Shown here one piece after another: positions 53,061-60,399 of a stretch of 64,000 nt of DNA; the stretch's first letter is position 1; each line of letters begins with the position of its first letter. This DNA is from Natrinema salaciae (GTDB taxonomy: Archaea > Halobacteriota > Halobacteria > Halobacteriales > Natrialbaceae). The notes below the pieces were generated by a model, which worked only from the letters and a program-made list of their open reading frames with translations, ran no database searches and was not told the origin of the DNA. The position numbers and the translations under genes were made by a program. Location: NCBI RefSeq assembly GCF_900110865.1, contig NZ_FOFD01000002.1:492835-556834 (forward strand), read 5' to 3'.

Positions 53061-53677
53061 CGCCGGCTCCCCCCGCTTCCGTCAGCGGCGACCTTCTCGC
53101 CGCCGTCCTCGTCTTCGTTCGCGTCCGGCGTCGCGCTCCCGACGAGCATGTAGACCGGATTGTCGGAGTCGAAGCTCGTCGCGCCGGCGAGTTCGTAGCC
53201 GTGGCTCACCTGGAACTGGACGACCTCCTCGAGGAGGTTCCGCTCGCGGAAGGCCGCCGTCGCCTCGCCCGCGACCTCGAGCCGCGAGACGTTCATCACG
53301 ATGCGGTCGATCTCGGTTTCGACGGCGTGATCGAGCACCGCCTCGAAGTTGCGGCTTCCGCCCAGAAAGAGTGCGTCGGCGTCGTCGGGTAGCCCCTCGG
53401 GCGCTTCAGCGTTGCGAAGTTCGACGTCGGCACGTACCGACCCCTCGTTCGCCGCGAGGTTCCGCTCGGTCGTCTCGACTCGTTCTGTCTTCCGCTCGAG
53501 AGCGGTCACCCGCCCGGCTCGCTGTGCGGCCTCGATCGTGACGGCCCCCGTACAGGAGCCGACCTCCGCGAAGTGGTCGTCCGACTCGAGCGCGAGCTTC
53601 GATCGGACGACGGCGCGGACCTCCGACTTGGTCGGCCCGGCCTTCGCGTCGTGTGGAAGCGCGATGGGTGGCATCAT
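53057..53677 (-). CDS. cbiT: CbiT, cobalt-precorrin-6B C15-methyltransferase (decarboxylating)
   Basis: A protein of 206 residues, a class I methyltransferase rather than the tetrapyrrole methylase fold. The SAM loop reads FAEVGSCTGAVTIEAAQRAG, and DADALFLGGSRNF is the CbiT GG motif. It methylates C15 and decarboxylates the acetate side chain at C12. It is the first gene of the cbiT-cbiL-cbiF-cbiG unit and carries the shared cobalamin element upstream. The C-terminal 25 residues are a low-complexity tail. Confidence 0.9.
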   Translation of the reverse strand: MMPPIALPHDAKAGPTKSEVRAVVRSKLALESDDHFAEVGSCTGAVTIEAAQRAGRVTALERKTERVETTERNLAANEGSVRADVELRNAEAPEGLPDDADALFLGGSRNFEAVLDHAVETEIDRIVMNVSRLEVAGEATAAFRERNLLEEVVQFQVSHGYELAGATSFDSDNPVYMLVGSATPDANEDEDGGEKVAADGSGGSRR

Positions 53678-53680
53678 CCG

Positions 53681-53733
53681 GTAGGACAGAGTCCGGCCCT
53701 AAAACAATTTTGTTTGTGGTAGAACAACTGCGG
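53681..53733 (-). promoter_or_regulatory. shared cobalamin promoter element, cbiT operon
   Basis: Minus strand 53733-53714 reads CCGCAGTTGTTCTACCACAA, followed by a TATA-like TTGTTTTAGG (53701-53710) about 27 bases upstream of the ATG. A second half-site TGTCCTAC lies at 53681-53688, between TATA and start. It aligns with the elements before cbiH and cbiA. Confidence 0.6.
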
Positions 53734-53904
53734 TTGCCCATATGGGGTTGGAGTAGGACAAGAAGAGTTGTCGAAGGAGAGCGAACAGTTCGCTCGGACC
53801 GGAAGTACTGGCGAAAACGACAGCCACGAGTTCGAGCACGGACTCGAGAGCGACGCCGCTCGAGCGGCCAGACCTCGATCCGAATCGACGCCGTCAGTCG
53901 ATCG

Positions 53905-54687
53905 TCACCACTCCATGCCGCCGTTGATCCCGAGCACCTGTCCGGTCATGTACTCCGCCTGGTCGCAGGCGAGAAACCGAACCATGCCGACGATGTCTTC
54001 TGTCGTCGCGAATCGGCCCAGCGGGATGTCCTCGCGGATCTTCCCCTGTACTCGTTCGGGTACCTTCTCGAGCATATCCGTCCTCGTGAACCCCGGCGCG
54101 ACGCAGTTGGCCGTCGAACCGTGGCTCGCCAGTTCAAGCGCCAGCGTCCGGGTAAAGGCGAACAGGCCACCCTTCGAGGTCGCGTAGTTCGCCTGCCCGT
54201 AGTTACCCTGCTGGCCGACGACGCTCGAGATGTTGATGACCCGCCCGTGATCGGACGCCTTGATGTCCTCGTAGAACGCGTTCGTGCAGTTGAACGTCCC
54301 GTTTAGGTTGACGTCGATGACGGTCCGCCAGTCCTCGTAGGTCATGTCCTCGAACTTGCGATCGATCGTGATCCCCGCGTTGTTGATCAGCACGTCGATC
54401 TCGCCGAGTTCGTCGCGAACCGCCGCGGCCATCTGTTCGACCTGGTCCGGGTCGGAGATGTCCGCCTGCACGGGGACGGCCGTCTCGCCGTTGGCCTCGA
54501 TCGTCTCCGTGACCTCGAGGGCGCGGTCTTCGGCGGACCGATAGTTCACCGCGACGTCGGCGCCACAGCGGGCGAGTTCGAAGGCGATCTGACGGCCGAT
54601 CCCTCTCGAGGAACCGGTGACGAGACAGGTGCGGTCGGTCAGGGGGCGACGCTCCAGCGGTTCGAGTCGGTGGACGGTTTCGGACAT
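53905..54687 (-). CDS. short-chain dehydrogenase, 3-oxoacyl-ACP/acetoacetyl-CoA reductase-like
   Basis: A protein of 260 residues. SDR motifs: the NADPH loop TGSSRGIGRQIA, NNAG, catalytic Ser (NISSVVGQQ) and Y-x3-K (NYATSKGG). The C-terminal MTGQVLGINGGMEW is typical of the FabG/PhaB group, so it may reduce acetoacetyl-CoA for polyhydroxyalkanoate. No PHA synthase is in the window. The start at 54687 is supported by the TATA-like AGTTAACACG at 54711-54720. It sits between two cobalamin units without a clear link. Confidence 0.87.
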   Translation of the reverse strand: MSETVHRLEPLERRPLTDRTCLVTGSSRGIGRQIAFELARCGADVAVNYRSAEDRALEVTETIEANGETAVPVQADISDPDQVEQMAAAVRDELGEIDVLINNAGITIDRKFEDMTYEDWRTVIDVNLNGTFNCTNAFYEDIKASDHGRVINISSVVGQQGNYGQANYATSKGGLFAFTRTLALELASHGSTANCVAPGFTRTDMLEKVPERVQGKIREDIPLGRFATTEDIVGMVRFLACDQAEYMTGQVLGINGGMEW

Positions 54688-54710
54688 ACGTTCCACGGTA
54701 CACCCCCGTT

Positions 54711-54720
54711 CGTGTTAACT
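54711..54720 (-). promoter_or_regulatory. TATA-like element of the reductase gene
   Basis: AGTTAACACG on the minus strand, centred 29 bases upstream of the ATG at 54687; leaderless. Confidence 0.4.
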
Positions 54721-54815
54721 ATTTGACTGCGTTTCAGTATCCGTGAATACCCGCCCGTGGGTCACTTCTTTCGGCGCGGATGGACGCGGACGGCGGCGAT
54801 CCTCGACGTCCGGGT

Positions 54816-56129
54816 TCAGTTCGCGATCGACTCGAGGAACCGATCGAACGCCCCGCTCTCCGGATGCACGTGGACGTACGTTCCCAGCGACTCGTACTCG
54901 GTTAGTCCATCGTGCTCGCCGTCGATGCCGTCCCCTCGAACGGTCTCGAAGGCGAACCGGGCATCGTCGTCGACGTCGGCGCTCGAGTAGTGGAACTCGT
55001 GGCCCCGGATCGTCTCGCCGGCGTCGGCGGTCAGCGTCCCCCCGCGAGCCTCGAGTTCGACGTGATCGAGCGCTTGATAGCGGTCGTGCATCGTCACGTC
55101 GGCGGGCAGGATGCCGGCCATCTCGCTGCGGTCGCCCTCGGCCGTCGTTAGCGACCGGCTCATGGCCATCAAGCCGCCGCACTCGCCGAGCACCGGGAGC
55201 CCGTCGCCGGCGAGGTCGCCGAGTGTCGAAAGGGTGCCGGCCGACTCGAGGTCGTCCGCGTGGAGTTCGGGATAGCCGCCGGGCAGATAGACCGCGTCGC
55301 AGTCCGGAACGGGATCGCCCGCGACCGGCGAGAACGCCACCAGTTCGGCCCGGTCGCGGAACCGCTCGACGGTCGCCGGATAGCGGAAGCAGAAGGCGGC
55401 GTCGCTGGCGATCGCGATCGTGGCGTCGACCGGCTCCGCGGTCGCGGCGGGCGACGGCGACTCGGGAGCGGGCGGGGCGGTCGCCACGTCGGCCAGCCGC
55501 TCGGCCTCGAGCGACTCGGCGGCCTCCCGGAGTGCGTTGCTCGGCAGGGCGGCGTCCGCGCCCATCTCGAGACCCAGATGCCGCTCGGGAATCTCGAGCT
55601 CGTCGTTCGGCGGAATTCGGCCGAAGAACTCGAGGTCGTCGGGCAGGGCGTCGCGGATGCCCTGCTCGTGGCGGCCGCCGTGAGCCCGCTGGGCGACGAC
55701 CCCGGCGACCTCGATGTCGCGACCGATCGTCTCGGCGTACGCCCGGAAGCCGAGCGCGGTCGCCGCGACGCTCTCCATGCCCGCCTTCGCGTCGACCACG
55801 AGGACGACCGGTAGCTCGAGGGCCTCGGCGACCATCGCCGTGCTCGAGCCGTCGCCGTCGTAGAGGCCCATGACGCCCTCGACGACGCAGACGTCGCCCT
55901 CGCCGCGGCGGTAGTTTCGGCGGAGACCGTCCTCGCCGCAGAGCCACAGGTCGAGCGTGCGGGAAGGCCGTCCCGCGATCGCCTCGTGGTGGCTCGGATC
56001 GATGAAGTCCGGCCCCGCCTTGGCGGGCTGAACCGCGTGCCCCGCGTCCTCGAGGGCCTGGATTATCGACAGCGTCGCGACGGTCTTCCCGACGCCGGAG
56101 CTGACGCCGCCCAGAACGAATCCGTTCAT
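54816..56129 (-). CDS. cbiA: CbiA, cobyrinate a,c-diamide synthase
   Basis: A protein of 437 residues from the ATG at 56129. P-loop GVSSGVGKTVATLSI, the PAKAGPDFIDPSHHEAIAGR substrate region, and a class I glutaminase-like domain with catalytic Cys (VLGECGGLMAMS) and His (YVHVHPESGAFD). It amidates the a and c side chains using glutamine and ATP. An Ala/Pro-rich linker (about 240-262) joins the two halves. The start overlaps the stop of a 24-residue frame by ATGA, and the shared cobalamin element lies about 77 bases upstream. Confidence 0.93.
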   Translation of the reverse strand: MNGFVLGGVSSGVGKTVATLSIIQALEDAGHAVQPAKAGPDFIDPSHHEAIAGRPSRTLDLWLCGEDGLRRNYRRGEGDVCVVEGVMGLYDGDGSSTAMVAEALELPVVLVVDAKAGMESVAATALGFRAYAETIGRDIEVAGVVAQRAHGGRHEQGIRDALPDDLEFFGRIPPNDELEIPERHLGLEMGADAALPSNALREAAESLEAERLADVATAPPAPESPSPAATAEPVDATIAIASDAAFCFRYPATVERFRDRAELVAFSPVAGDPVPDCDAVYLPGGYPELHADDLESAGTLSTLGDLAGDGLPVLGECGGLMAMSRSLTTAEGDRSEMAGILPADVTMHDRYQALDHVELEARGGTLTADAGETIRGHEFHYSSADVDDDARFAFETVRGDGIDGEHDGLTEYESLGTYVHVHPESGAFDRFLESIAN

Positions 56130-56200
56130 CGGTCGCCCTCCGAGCACCGACCGGGTCTATCGGCCCGACCGACGCCGTCGATCGTGTGGGACGTAGCCAT
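56126..56200 (-). CDS. possible 24-residue leader peptide before cbiA
   Basis: A short frame MATSHTIDGVGRADRPGRCSEG... ends in a TGA that overlaps the cbiA ATG by four bases, the arrangement used for coupled translation. The cobalamin element ends six bases before its ATG. It has one Cys and no hydrophobic part. It may be chance; it could only act if transcription starts at or before 56200. Confidence 0.3.
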   Translation of the reverse strand: MATSHTIDGVGRADRPGRCSEGDR

Positions 56201-56205
56201 TGTGG

Positions 56206-56225
56206 TTGGATTAGAACAAGTGAAC
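56206..56225 (-). promoter_or_regulatory. shared cobalamin promoter element, cbiA
   Basis: Minus strand GTTCACTTGTTCTAATCCAA shares the core CA-TTGTTCTA and trailing CAA with the elements of cbiH and cbiT. It lies about 77 bases upstream of the cbiA ATG. Confidence 0.5.
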
Positions 56226-56255
56226 TTGAATCCGTCGGTGAGCCCGAAGCCAGGG

Positions 56256-56420
56256 TCACTCGTCGGCGGGCGTGCGGGTCGCGGTGCGGAGACGGTCACA
56301 CCGGCGACACCGTTTGGAGTGCGTGTCGAAGCTCTCCCGGAACCGCTCCTCGTCGATCGCTCTCAGACGGGAGGTCGGATCGCGGGCCCCCTTCGCAGTA
56401 CTCGCAGATACGGTTTCCAT
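56256..56420 (-). CDS. possible 54-residue CxxC protein upstream of cbiA
   Basis: A frame of 54 residues beginning METVSASTAKGARDPTSRL and containing IDEERFRESFDTHSKRCRRC with one CxxC, then a basic tail ending TPADE. The composition, a helix followed by CRRC, looks more like a small zinc-finger protein than like chance, but only one Cys pair is present, so it would need a partner or dimer. No TATA box lies 27 bases upstream; AAATATG-type sequence is about 65 bases away. Low confidence. Confidence 0.35.
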   Translation of the reverse strand: METVSASTAKGARDPTSRLRAIDEERFRESFDTHSKRCRRCDRLRTATRTPADE

Positions 56421-56674
56421 GTCCAGCCCACCGCCTGAAGTAGACGGTCGGTGTCGGCTGTGTCGTTACCCGGGCGGAGACCATCCCCATATTTTTGTCA
56501 GGTTGGCCTTGTGAACAGGGGATGCAAATTCGTCGGAGAGAGACGTTTGGTATGGCGATAGGGCCTCTGTATTGGCCACTGGCAGATATCGGACCACGGA
56601 TCGGGAACTGCTTTCGACAGGAGTATCGAAGACTGTCAATTATAAAATGTATTTCGAGTGTATGAGAAACAAGA

Positions 56675-56683
56675 TTTATATAC
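56675..56683 (+). promoter_or_regulatory. TATA element of the HalOD1 gene
   Basis: TTTATATAC centred about 25 bases upstream of the ATG at 56704; leaderless. Confidence 0.55.
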
Positions 56684-56703
56684 TGTTATAGTACGTTGTA
56701 TTC

Positions 56704-56964
56704 ATGGGAGAAAGGAAGTCGTTGAGTTTTGAGGTGATAATGGAAGTTGCCGAACAGGAAGGGGTAGGTCCAACAGAAATCGATGTGCCGCTGTATTCAG
56801 TTATCGATCCTGAACTCCTTGACCGGTTGGGGTCCGAAAGCAATTCAAAAAACGATACGAATCTCAATATTCAGTTCGAATATTACGGCTACCGTGTCAC
56901 GATTCGAGGTGAAGATGATATTTCCGTTCGACCATCTCAAGGCGAACAGGATCTCCAACTGTAG
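56704..56964 (+). CDS. HalOD1 output-domain protein
   Basis: A protein of 86 residues. It matches the haloarchaeal HalOD1 output domain: FEVIMEVAEQEGVGPTEIDV, PLYSVIDPELLDRL and FEYYGYRVTIRGEDDISV. HalOD1 is usually found alone or fused to receiver domains and is thought to be an output module. The TATA-like TTTATATAC (56675-56683) gives a leaderless start. The AT-rich codons and flanks differ from the cobalamin genes, suggesting acquisition. It is convergent with the next gene. Confidence 0.85.
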   Translation: MGERKSLSFEVIMEVAEQEGVGPTEIDVPLYSVIDPELLDRLGSESNSKNDTNLNIQFEYYGYRVTIRGEDDISVRPSQGEQDLQL

Positions 56965-56994
56965 CCATTTCACGACGAAGACTGTTCACAAAGA

Positions 56995-57342
56995 TCACTT
57001 CCCGTGCGGTATCGCCTTTAATATCTCTTCAACCAAGGTATGGCCCCAATATCGAACTTCCTTCGATTCCGGCTTATAGTCTAGGATACCTATTTCTTTC
57101 AGTCTGGGCAGATGGTTGTGATGCAATCCCACTATTATTTCCTCCCTCGATCCGAACTGTGCTTCGCGTCCAAAGAACGACGCATTGATATGATTTGCAA
57201 TTTCCTCAGTTGAAAACGCCTCGCCATCGTTCATGATCAAATATCTAAGGATGTTTCTGCGTAGATAGCTCTCCATAACCTCTAACGTATCAGTCACTTC
57301 TTCTACCGTCATTGCCATTTTCTGACTTTCCCCTCCCATCAT
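56995..57342 (-). CDS. winged-helix DNA-binding protein
   Basis: A protein of 115 residues. A small winged helix is visible: VMESYLRRNILRYLIMNDGE, FSTEEIANHINA, a recognition helix region IIVGLHHNHLPRLKEIGILD, and a wing YKPESKEVRYWGHTL. This form is common in haloarchaeal ArsR/DUF-type regulators. The start is the first or second of two adjacent ATGs (57342 or 57339); the TATA-like CTAATATACG at 57362-57371 fits both. Low-GC codon use matches the HalOD1 gene, so the pair is probably one acquired island. Confidence 0.78.
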   Translation of the reverse strand: MMGGESQKMAMTVEEVTDTLEVMESYLRRNILRYLIMNDGEAFSTEEIANHINASFFGREAQFGSREEIIVGLHHNHLPRLKEIGILDYKPESKEVRYWGHTLVEEILKAIPHGK

Positions 57343-57896
57343 AGTTAACGAATGAGTGCTGTCGTATATTAGTTAGCATTCTAAAAATACTATAGAAACT
57401 AATTTGATTTATAATATATATTTGAGAGTCGTAACTTCAGCCGATCGGTTCGCTGTCCGCTAGCGATTTCAATCAGCGAGTCCTGTAAAAACAGTTGCAT
57501 TCCACAGAGCTCGCCGTGATGTGTCCGTATCGACTACTGCTCGTTCCTCGGCACCGTGGGACGGCTCGAGCCGGAGCGACCGCCCGACCGTCGGTGGGCG
57601 AGCCGAGCTGAATCGGGTCGGCGCTCCGTTCGGGCGGTCGAATCCGATTCGCGACGCTACGACCTCCCCGCCGAGGCCTCCGCGCGTTCGAACTCGAGTC
57701 CCGGCGACGCATCGCGGAACGCGGAACTCTGGAACTGTCGCACCCGGACCGACCTGAAGGACGATTCGATGTCGACCGGAAGGCGACGACGCGACGGGTG
57801 CCGAACGGCGAGCGGCGGCCCGGAACGCGCTCGAGTGACAGGGCACCCCACCGACGAACTTAACCGCTCGAGTCGGTTACGACCGCCGGACCAACC
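57343..57896. other. AT-rich, then GC-rich intergenic region
   Basis: 554 bp. The first 90 bp (57343-57430) are strongly AT-rich with the promoter of the winged-helix gene. The rest is GC-rich; its frames are Arg/Ser/Pro-rich and look random. AACTTAACC at 57865-57873 is the TATA-like element of the next gene. Confidence 0.4.
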
Positions 57897-58079
57897 ATGA
57901 ACGGGGATCGACCGAATGGGGACGACAGTCTCGAGACCGAACAGCACCTCCGGAAGGCCCTGCAGCACCTGAGCGAGGCTCGCGATGGCGACGACCTCAG
58001 GAAAACCAACGCCGTCGCGCTCGAGGAAGTCGCGAACACCGTGTCGACGGTGTTGCACGAATACGAACACGACGAGTGA
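57897..58079 (+). CDS. small helical protein, 60 residues
   Basis: A protein of 60 residues with two amphipathic helices (LETEQHLRKALQHLSEA and NAVALEEVANTVSTVLHEYE). A TATA-like AACTTAACC is centred about 28 bases upstream of the ATG, and the start MNGDRPNGDD fits, so the gene is probably real. No Cys or membrane segment. Family unknown; a helical dimer or partner-binding protein is a guess. Confidence 0.6.
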   Translation: MNGDRPNGDDSLETEQHLRKALQHLSEARDGDDLRKTNAVALEEVANTVSTVLHEYEHDE

Positions 58080-58106
58080 GGATCTCGCCAGTTCAATGGA
58101 CAGCCG

Positions 58107-58738
58107 TCACCAGAGACCTGGAACGAGTCGGTACGGCGTCTGCGTCGCGTACGCGTCGTAGGAGTCGCCCAACTGTTCCCGCGAGTCGCCCAACTGTTCC
58201 CGCAGGACGCGCTCTTCGACGCGGATGCGATACCCATACGCGACGAGTCCGGCGACAGTCACGAGGCCGAGGCTCAGCCAGTTGCCGGTGGCGACGCCGG
58301 TACCGATCAGCGTCCCCAGTCCGCCGGTGTACGACGGGTGGCGAACCCATCGGTACGGTCCCGAACTGACGACGCGATCGGACGCGTCGACGGACACCGC
58401 CACTGAGAAGTACTCGTCGAGCGTCCGAACGGCGTATTGACGGAGGAAGACGCCGCACAGCACGAGTCCGATTCCGATCCAGAACGCCGCCATCGGGCGC
58501 GGGAGGTCGGGACGGACACCACTTCGGGAAGGACCGCAGCACCCGCCGTGCCGCCGCCAATGGCCAGCCCGATCGCGCGCTTCGAACCGCGATCCTGAGC
58601 AGGGTCGGTTCGACCGCGGTGTCGAAATCCGATGCGCAGGTCCGAGGCGGCCCAGAGTCCGAGCGCCCCGAAGAAGACGTACAGATACGGTTGCTGAAGA
58701 TGTATTGATATATTTCCGCATGCGAATCGACCGCTCAT
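58107..58738 (-). pseudogene. isoprenylcysteine-methyltransferase-like membrane protein, frameshifted
   Basis: Two frames together give one membrane methyltransferase. The N-terminal part from 58738 (MSGRFACGNISIHLQQPYLY, one or two helices, ending AAVLPEV) is in one frame; the C-terminal part (GVRPDLPRPMAAFWIGIGLV, RWVRHPSYTGGLG, and YRLVPGLW) is in another. The break lies near 58515-58526 and a one-base deletion would explain it. The methyltransferase signature RHPSYTGG and the EERVLREQLG-Y-Y end are typical of the ICMT/PEMT group. A 21-bp tandem duplication near the 3' end adds a repeated REQLGDS. Either a sequencing error or a decayed gene. Confidence 0.7.
58162..58203 (-). repeat. 21-bp tandem duplication inside the frameshifted gene
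   Basis: Two identical 21-bp copies at 58162-58182 and 58183-58203 encode REQLGDS twice in frame near the C-terminus, where family members have it once. It does not change the frame. Confidence 0.85.
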
Positions 58739-58825
58739 AAGTGTTGGTGTCCCATCCACTTCGGGCGAGCCGATCCGGGAGAGAAGCGACGCGAGACGCC
58801 GCGGGCGTCGTTCGAAACGCGGCTG

Positions 58826-59626
58826 CTACGACGGTTCTCCCGCGGCGACCGGTCGTCGGACAGCGAGCACGATCAGATCCGAGAACGGCGTCTCGTCCTC
58901 GCCGCACCCGCCAGCGTGGTCCGCCAGTTCGGTCAGCGTGAACCGGTGGATCTGCTCGTCCTCGTGGGTCAGCTTCTCGAGCACCAGCGCCTCGAGCGAC
59001 GGCTCTGCACCCCGATCGAGCAAGAACCGGGCGATATCGCCGGGCATCCGGTCGTACGGCCGCGGGAGCACCAGCAGGTGACGGTCGTCGACCGCGGTGG
59101 CGAGCCGCTCCATGTCCGACTCGAGGTCGCCGCTCTTGTGGAGCGTGACGAACTCGGTATCCTCCATGGGCGTCCGGGCGCGGCTGGCGGCCAGCTGGAG
59201 CGAGGAGATGCCGGGGATCACGCGTACCGGGATATCGGGGTCCGCGCGTTCCACGGCGTCCTGCACTTTGCCGACGAACTGGTAGCCCGAGTGGTTGGGA
59301 TCGCCCATCGCGACCGCCGTCCCGCGCTCGCCGTCGGCGACGCGCTCGCCGAACGCCTCGAGCGCCTCGGCCTCGTCCTCGTAGCCGCAGGTCAGCAGGT
59401 CGGCGTCGGTCAGGTCCTCGACGAACTCCACGACCGTGGTGAAGCCGACGATCACGTCGGCTTCGCGGATCGCCCGCTCGCCGCGGGGCGTCAGATACTC
59501 GAGGTTGCCGGGCCCGACGCCGACGGCGTAGACCGGCTCGGCAGCGGCTGCGCCGATGGCGGACTCCGGCGCGGCAGCCGCGACCGTCGCCGGGTCAGGT
59601 CCCGCGTCGAGGTCGTAGTCGCTCAT
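58826..59626 (-). CDS. cbiE: CbiE, cobalt-precorrin-7 C5-methyltransferase
   Basis: A protein of 266 residues. Motifs of the tetrapyrrole methylase family: YAVGVGPGNLEYLTPRGERA, VAMGDPNHSGYQFVGKVQDA and RVIPGISSLQLAASRARTP. The third motif is the CbiE form. It methylates C5 (with CbiT acting at C15). A 30-residue Ala-rich extension precedes the domain. It overlaps cbiC by 4 bp and ends the cobN-cbiC-cbiE unit. Confidence 0.9.
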   Translation of the reverse strand: MSDYDLDAGPDPATVAAAAPESAIGAAAAEPVYAVGVGPGNLEYLTPRGERAIREADVIVGFTTVVEFVEDLTDADLLTCGYEDEAEALEAFGERVADGERGTAVAMGDPNHSGYQFVGKVQDAVERADPDIPVRVIPGISSLQLAASRARTPMEDTEFVTLHKSGDLESDMERLATAVDDRHLLVLPRPYDRMPGDIARFLLDRGAEPSLEALVLEKLTHEDEQIHRFTLTELADHAGGCGEDETPFSDLIVLAVRRPVAAGEPS

Positions 59627-60399
59627 TCGTCCTCGCGGTCCTCGCTGTCGGATTCGGTTCGAGCCGCTCGAGCCTCGGCCGTCAGCTCGAGCGCGAGTTC
59701 GTCGGTCCGGACGTCTTTCGCGACGTGAATCAGTTCGTTCGTCAGCGCCGCGGCGAGTCCGCTGCCGCCGCGGCGGCCGACGTTCGTGATCGCCGGCACG
59801 TCGTACGCCTCGCTGACCTGGCGGATGCGCTGGCGGCTCTCCTCGGCCTTGACGAAGCCGACGGGGGTCGCGACGATGGCGGCCGGCCGGGTCCCGTCTT
59901 CGATGCAGTCCGCCAGCGCGAACGCGGCCGTCGGCGCGTTCCCGATCGTCGCGATGGCGCCGTCGTAGACGCCGCGCTTGTCGAGTTCGAGCACCGAGGC
60001 CGCGGTCCGAGTCATGCCCGTCTCCTTCGCCAGTTCGGCCCCGTTGCCGATCGCCTTGCGCTTCTCGCAGTCGTGGCCGCGGCCGGTGATCCCGGCTTTG
60101 GACATCGTGATGTCGGTCACGATGGTCGCCTCGTCGAGGACGGCTCGCGCACCGGCGCGGACGGGGGCGTCCTCGTCGTCGCCGAGCGCGTCGCTGCCCG
60201 TGAACTCGATCAGGTGCTGGAACTCGATGTCGCCCATCGAGTGGACCGACTTCTGGCGGACGCGGTCCGCGAGCGTCTCGTCCGGCACGAACTGCCGGAC
60301 GATATCCATGCTCGTCTCCGCGATGTCCATCGCGTTCTGCGTCGTCGCACCGAGGTCGGCGTACTCCCTCTCGAAGTCCTGTTCGCCGCCGTCAGTCAT
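59623..60399 (-). CDS. cbiC: CbiC, precorrin-8X methylmutase
   Basis: A protein of 258 residues from the ATG at 60399. The family signature is clear: VHSMGDIEFQHLIEF with the active-site His, IVTDITMSKAGITGRGHDCEK and VATPVGFVKAEESRQ. It moves the methyl group from C11 to C12 to give cobyrinate. It overlaps cobN by 8 bp upstream and cbiE by 4 bp downstream. The C-terminal 30 residues are acidic and vary between relatives. Confidence 0.92.
   Translation of the reverse strand: MTDGGEQDFEREYADLGATTQNAMDIAETSMDIVRQFVPDETLADRVRQKSVHSMGDIEFQHLIEFTGSDALGDDEDAPVRAGARAVLDEATIVTDITMSKAGITGRGHDCEKRKAIGNGAELAKETGMTRTAASVLELDKRGVYDGAIATIGNAPTAAFALADCIEDGTRPAAIVATPVGFVKAEESRQRIRQVSEAYDVPAITNVGRRGGSGLAAALTNELIHVAKDVRTDELALELTAEARAARTESDSEDREDE

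Noticed and set aside
56206-56225. Cobalamin riboswitch before the cobalamin genes
   Set aside because: No B12-box or conserved long leader is seen before any of the units; the shared elements lie upstream of the TATA boxes, as expected for protein-binding DNA sites.
57469-57846. Minus-strand frame in the GC-rich gap before 57897
   Set aside because: Arg/Ser-rich, not acidic, no domain and no promoter element.
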